Notes under the pieces: generated by a model
What the model was told of the DNA's origin: nothing
The model's database searches: none
The model's input: the letters and a program-made list of their open reading frames with translations, nothing else
Position numbers and translations under genes: made by a program
Shown here: positions 60,835 through 64,000 of the stretch, piece after piece
Layout of the letters: every line of letters starts with the position of its first letter
Numbering within the stretch: position 1 is the first letter of the stretch
DNA from: Spirochaetales bacterium
Lineage (GTDB): Bacteria; Spirochaetota; Leptospiria; Leptospirales; Leptonemataceae
Assembly (NCBI GenBank): GCA_015075425.1
Contig: JABTUL010000001.1
Span: 682,001 to 746,000, forward strand
Reading direction: 5' to 3'
Length of the DNA stretch: 64,000 nt

Positions 60835-61428
60835 ATGATTAATTTTGGTCTGGAAATAAAACTGCAGAGCACGGCTGTCATTCTCCGGCCCTGGGAAGCG
60901 GGTGATGCACAGAAGATTGTAAAGTCCGTCACAGAGCCCGCCCTCTGGCAGTATACGACGGAGAAGCTGACGACAGAGGCGGACGTTAGCGCTTACGTCT
61001 CAAGGGCTATCCAGGACCGTAGCGAGGGCAGGCGCTATTCGTTCGCGATATGTGCCGGTGCAAATGATGTCATCGTCGGCAGTTCAAGCTTTGGAAACGT
61101 CTCGTCCAGGGACCGTCGCGTGGAGATTGGCTGGACATGGCTGGCAACGGAGTACCATGGAAGCGGGCTCAATACAAGGGTTAAGTTTCTCATGCTGCGC
61201 TACTCTTTCGAGCAGCTTGGAGCCCACCGTGTGGAGTTCAAAACGGACAATGCGAATCCGCGATCATGTGCAGCCCTGAAGAAGATCGGCGCGCGAAGGG
61301 AAGGGGTGTTGCGGTCCCATACACTCATGCACGATGGGAGATATCGGGACACGGTTTTTTATTCGATTCTTGAGGAGGAATGGCCGGTTGTCGGGCCTGT
61401 TCTCGCTGAGCTGGCGGAGCAGGAGTAG
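60835..61428 (+). CDS. GNAT acetyltransferase, RimJ/RimL-like
   Basis: 197 residues. VILRPWEAGDAQKIVKSVTEPALWQYTTE at the N-terminus, EIGWTWLATEYHGSGLNTRVKFLMLRYSFEQLGAHRVEFKTDNANPRSCAALKKIGARREGVLRSHTLMHDGRYRDTVFYSIL at the C-terminus; this is the RimJ-type N-acetyltransferase pattern (acetyl-CoA loop YHGSGLNT, then NxRSxxAxxKxGA). Several AGG arginine codons appear (e.g. in SRA, SSRDRR, NTRV, ARREG), unlike neighbouring genes, hinting at recent acquisition. Its last 104 bp overlap the convergent DedA-ATP-grasp gene. Confidence 0.88.
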   Translation: MINFGLEIKLQSTAVILRPWEAGDAQKIVKSVTEPALWQYTTEKLTTEADVSAYVSRAIQDRSEGRRYSFAICAGANDVIVGSSSFGNVSSRDRRVEIGWTWLATEYHGSGLNTRVKFLMLRYSFEQLGAHRVEFKTDNANPRSCAALKKIGARREGVLRSHTLMHDGRYRDTVFYSILEEEWPVVGPVLAELAEQE

Positions 61429-63028
61429 TTGACGACTCCGGCAACTTCCCGATAGCGAGGCTGAGCAAGGTCAGACACCCGGCGGGTTTTGTCCCTCTCT
61501 TTATATTTTGCAGGCCGATTTCTACGGCAATGCGCCATTGCTGGAACAGGGTTTTAAACGCATGCAGCAGTGAATGTCGGGGATCATACATCCCGGTTGC
61601 TTCCGATGTCACGCCATTGAGCTCCAGGATTCGAATGTTTCTTCCGGCTTTTAAATCTGCTTCGTTGGGAACGCGGACATCATATCGGCCAAAAAAGAAT
61701 CCATCAAAATTTTTACTGATCCTGTCGATGCGCCGGATCAGTTGCGCGGTGGAAAGGTGACTGCCATCAAGAAAGAGAGCTCCCTTGCTGTGCGTTCCGA
61801 TTTTTACCAGAGGATGCAGTTTATCCTTTTCGAGCACGCGATCTAAATCAAGACGGTGATTCTGGATATGAAATTTTGCCATAAGAATGGCCCGCCCGTC
61901 CCTTAGAATAAGTTCTTCTATTGTGCTTCTGCCGTCTCCCCTCAGCGTCAGGAGTCTTTTGTCTGTAATGGAAAGAATTTTCCCCTCCCGGTCTTCAGGA
62001 TAACGGTAGTAAAAAATCCCATATTCGTGACCGCCAATGTATTCCTGGACGATGGTGTCGGGATTCGTTTCTGCCAGATAGGCTTCTACCTGTGCCCGGT
62101 TTCTGGCGATGAGAACGCCGTTCCCTCGCTCACCGCTATCGGGTTTGAGCACAATCGGAAAAGTTAACGATTGGCGGCGCATGAACTTTTGGACAAGAAT
62201 CATTCCTTCTTCTGGAATCGTGCCCTGTCGAATCGTAATGAAGGGGGCGACATTGCCGGAGTTGTGCGGGGAGGGCATCAACCCGCGTAGTATTGCAGAC
62301 TTTGATTCGCCCCGAATTCCGGAGGCAAAGATTGCCGGGTTTGCAGCGGTGAATGCCGCGAAGCAGCGGTGTCGAAGGGCCAAATAAACCAGGTAACCTG
62401 CTACGGGAATGTATAAGACCCACATGGGCCAGAATTCCCAGCGCAATAAGCGCTGCCAGCGGGAGTACAGCAGTCGCCTGCCTCGCCAGCTACTCAGAGA
62501 AAGCGCCAGCCTGGAGAGAAGCCAGATGCATAGAATGAGTCCGGCCATACTGACAAATCTTACCAGCGGCGGCGTCTCCTGAAAGCGTTCCAGAAGATAG
62601 GAGCCGGAAAGAAACGAGACAATCACCAGAAGCGGTGTCCATAGCAAAGCCGCGACAAGAAGCAGGGCTGCAAACCGATGGACCGGCATGCGCAGGACTC
62701 CCGCAGCCACATAGGTGGGCAATCGAGTCCCTGGCAGAAACCGACTTAAAATCACCATCGCCGGTCCCTTCTGTTCAATCCAGCGCTTGCCGCGGGCGAG
62801 CGTCTCAGCCGTTAGCAGGTGTCTCCCCAGACGGGTCTTCGTGAAGAGTCCGCCGCCCGCATAACCTGCCCAGTAGAGCAAAAGATCCCCGGTGACAATG
62901 CCCAGATACGCTGCCGCTGTTGCAGCCGGCAGACCCATCTGTGCGCGTGCGGCCAGATGGCCGGCAGCAATGCAAGCGAGGTCTTCGCTAAAAAAAGTAA
63001 ATAAGGCAATACCAAAAAATTCTGCCAC
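61325..63028 (-). CDS. DedA-type membrane protein fused to an ATP-grasp domain
   Basis: 567 residues. The N-terminal 200 residues are a DedA/VTT domain: FFSEDLACIAAGHLAA (acidic residue of the reentrant helix), GIVTGDLLLYWAGYAGG and the hallmark SRFLPGTRLPTYVAAGVLRM (RxxPxxR). After another membrane segment comes a cytoplasmic ATP-grasp domain (about residues 260-510): FPIVLKPDSGERGNGV, IVQEYIGGHEYGIFYYRYP, SITDKRLLTLRGDGRST and ILELNGVTSEATGMYDP (metal-ligand ENxxSE type). DedA proteins flip or move undecaprenyl phosphate or lipids; ATP-grasp enzymes ligate carboxylates to amines. The last 35 residues are Pro/Gln-rich and lie antisense to the GNAT gene, probably a neo-terminus. Confidence 0.83.
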   Translation of the reverse strand: MAEFFGIALFTFFSEDLACIAAGHLAARAQMGLPAATAAAYLGIVTGDLLLYWAGYAGGGLFTKTRLGRHLLTAETLARGKRWIEQKGPAMVILSRFLPGTRLPTYVAAGVLRMPVHRFAALLLVAALLWTPLLVIVSFLSGSYLLERFQETPPLVRFVSMAGLILCIWLLSRLALSLSSWRGRRLLYSRWQRLLRWEFWPMWVLYIPVAGYLVYLALRHRCFAAFTAANPAIFASGIRGESKSAILRGLMPSPHNSGNVAPFITIRQGTIPEEGMILVQKFMRRQSLTFPIVLKPDSGERGNGVLIARNRAQVEAYLAETNPDTIVQEYIGGHEYGIFYYRYPEDREGKILSITDKRLLTLRGDGRSTIEELILRDGRAILMAKFHIQNHRLDLDRVLEKDKLHPLVKIGTHSKGALFLDGSHLSTAQLIRRIDRISKNFDGFFFGRYDVRVPNEADLKAGRNIRILELNGVTSEATGMYDPRHSLLHAFKTLFQQWRIAVEIGLQNIKRGTKPAGCLTLLSLAIGKLPESSTTPAPPAQREQARQPAIPPQESNKKPCPDISHRA

Positions 63029-63037
63029 GTTGCCCTG

Positions 63038-63556
63038 TCAGTTCAGCACTGCAGCCTGTCCTTCGTGATGATAGATTGTCGATGGCGCGAAGCCAAAATG
63101 GCGCGGTGTGGAAATGCCATTGAGTCTCATAATGACAGCAATCAAAGCGTAGTGATGGATGGTGTGGCTGATCTGAAACGTAAGCTCCCGGCTGATTGTA
63201 GAACGCACCGGTGTCAGACCTTCAACGGGATTTACGTTCTGAATAATTTTGATTTCTCGATCCTCCTGGCCCAACTCCCGGAGCCGGGCCAGGATTTCCC
63301 TGATGGCGGCAGATGCTTCGGTTTGACTTGTTTCAATACTTGATGTTCTATCGCGTTGATCGTAGTTGATCATGCCGGAGGGCAGGTCCTTCAAGAAAGC
63401 CTGGTAGTGCTGGACGATATGACGAAAATGTCCGCCTGGACTTGATCCGTAAGTCTCCGCCTCTGACAAACCGTAGAGTGGAACAGGAAGGATCTCTAAG
63501 ATTTCCTGTCCTTGCTCCAGCAGAAAGCGATTTTGCCCGATAAGTTTCCTTATCAT
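63038..63556 (-). CDS. DinB-fold protein
   Basis: 172 residues, four-helix DinB/YfiT-like. GGHFRHIVQHYQAFLKDL near residue 42 has the first metal His and FQISHTIHHYALIAVIMRLNG near residue 130 the paired His motif. A long Glu/Arg-rich loop is in between. It lies 9 bp upstream of the DedA-ATP-grasp start on the same strand, so the two are probably one unit. It is distinct in sequence from the DinB-like protein at 7956-8516. Confidence 0.8.
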   Translation of the reverse strand: MIRKLIGQNRFLLEQGQEILEILPVPLYGLSEAETYGSSPGGHFRHIVQHYQAFLKDLPSGMINYDQRDRTSSIETSQTEASAAIREILARLRELGQEDREIKIIQNVNPVEGLTPVRSTISRELTFQISHTIHHYALIAVIMRLNGISTPRHFGFAPSTIYHHEGQAAVLN

Positions 63557-63755
63557 TTCTCAAGGCGCTCTTTGATCTGCAATGACACCCGGGGAGTCTT
63601 CATGCGAATTAGTGCCGGGCCGGGTGGAATTCTTACAAAAAAAGGAGCTTCGCGGCTCAGGAGACCGAGCCTGGATAAGGAAACTCCGATAGATAAGCTG
63701 TATCTCTGGACACGCAAGCCCGGAATTGTCTTTTGAGCTGGCCCGCGCAGCTTTT

Positions 63756-64000
63756 TTACTCGATCCCGGCGGCTTTGAGCTCCTCCAGGGTCAGCCCGGT
63801 GTCTTCGGCAATAATTTCAAGGTTCAGGCCGCGTCCGCGCATGCGGCGCGCTGTCTCGAGCTTGCCTTCGAGTTTGCCTTCGAGTTTGCCTTCGAGTTTG
63901 CCTTCGAGTTTGCCTTCGAGTTTGCCTTCAAGCTTGCCCCTGAGTTCGCATTCCGCCCTGATTTTTTCAGGTAGGGCCTGACCAGGTCCGTGATGTCCGC
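63756..64000 (-). CDS. Rpn-type nuclease/transposase family protein, 3' end
   Basis: The frame is open to the window edge and ends at TAA 63758-63756. The visible 80 residues contain EKIRAECELRGKLEGKLEGK and continue through seven KLEG-type units to ARRMRGRGLNLEIIAEDTGLTLEELKAAGIE. This is the characteristic C-terminus of the Rpn family (PD-(D/E)XK transposase-like, recombination-promoting nuclease). The nuclease core lies beyond the window. A competing frame just upstream of the repeat reads ADITDLVRPYLKK, which also looks natural, so a frameshift in or near the repeat is possible. Confidence 0.72.
   Translation of the reverse strand, partial: GHHGPGQALPEKIRAECELRGKLEGKLEGKLEGKLEGKLEGKLEGKLETARRMRGRGLNLEIIAEDTGLTLEELKAAGIE
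63855..63938. repeat. 12-bp tandem repeat, seven units
   Basis: Plus-strand unit CTTCGAGTTTGC occurs five times exactly, with one variant unit at each end (with CTCGAGCTTGC at the left and CTTCAAGCTTGC at the right). On the minus strand it encodes KLEG in the Rpn-type protein. Copy number is expected to vary by slippage without changing the frame, since 12 is a multiple of three. Confidence 0.88.

Noticed and set aside
63512-63736. 74-codon plus-strand frame upstream of the DinB-like gene
   Set aside because: Largely antisense to the DinB-like gene start and intergenic sequence, with no ribosome site or domain.
63855-63938. CRISPR-like array
   Set aside because: Units are 12 bp and contiguous with no spacers; it is a coding tandem repeat.
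63726-63981. Plus-strand frames with repeating Leu-Pro-Ser-Ser or Phe-Glu over the 12-bp repeat
   Set aside because: They are the reverse readings of the KLEG repeat; the minus-strand frame has the recognisable Rpn C-terminus.

Overview
The window reads as a spirochaete chromosome, most likely from the Leptospira/Leptonema side of the phylum. This is inferred from content, not from a database search. Pointers are a P83/100-family protein, a FlaA-like lipoprotein, spirochaete-style flagellar genes (fliK-flgD-flgE, a FlgM-like protein), many lipoproteins with loose lipoboxes, and moderately high GC with frequent GTG/TTG starts. No rRNA, tRNA, CRISPR array, integrase or complete insertion sequence was recognised. 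Gene density is high, with many 1-4 nt stop/start overlaps.

Layout. 1-2.2 kb: an FMN-binding protein fragment, two membrane proteins and a GT-B-like glycosyltransferase in one overlapping run. 2.3-4.2 kb: a seven-repeat RCC1-type lipoprotein and a macro-domain protein. 4.2-8.5 kb: lysC-murI-pabB-pabC followed by a DinB-fold protein. 8.5-16 kb: a YiiX-like lipoprotein, a Tat-exported amine oxidase, small envelope proteins, leuA with its own promoter and short leader, and a polytopic membrane protein. 16-23.3 kb: topA, a STAS protein, a CDP-alcohol phosphatidyltransferase coupled to an acyl-CoA carboxylase carboxyltransferase, and an LtaS-like sulfatase-fold enzyme. 23.3-33.2 kb: a SMUG2-like glycosylase, then an operon joining an aromatic-repeat envelope protein to an MlaE permease, a lipoprotein and rsmI, then flgM, mrp, a chemoreceptor, and a chain of small envelope proteins. 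33.2-33.9 kb is a gene-poor, apparently decayed patch.

34-39.4 kb holds purC, a YkgJ-type cysteine-cluster protein and fliK-flgD-flgE. 39.4-48.8 kb is a complete haem-acquisition island: hmuV-hmuU-hmuT-TonB-dependent receptor-HmuY-unknown lipoprotein on the minus strand, tonB-exbD-exbB on the minus strand, and hugZ-hutX-small membrane protein on the plus strand. Two near-identical 15-bp Fur-like operators sit inside the promoter spacers. Together these genes would capture haem at the surface (HmuY, receptor), energise uptake (TonB/ExbBD), import it (HmuTUV) and handle it in the cytoplasm (HugZ, HutX).

48.8-64 kb holds a spirochaete-type hypothetical protein, DoxX, a SET-domain protein beside a FlaA-like lipoprotein, a small outer-membrane-like protein, P83/100, mfd, an acyltransferase, an NCS2-type permease, a GNAT acetyltransferase, an unusual DedA-ATP-grasp fusion, a second DinB-fold protein and the 3' end of an Rpn-type nuclease/transposase gene carrying a 12-bp repeat.

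The most interesting points are a cysteine-free FlgE with serine at the known hook cross-link position, a flgD that lacks a conventional start codon, the haem island with its operators and unknown lipoprotein, the DedA-ATP-grasp fusion, and the aromatic-repeat protein coupled to MlaE.
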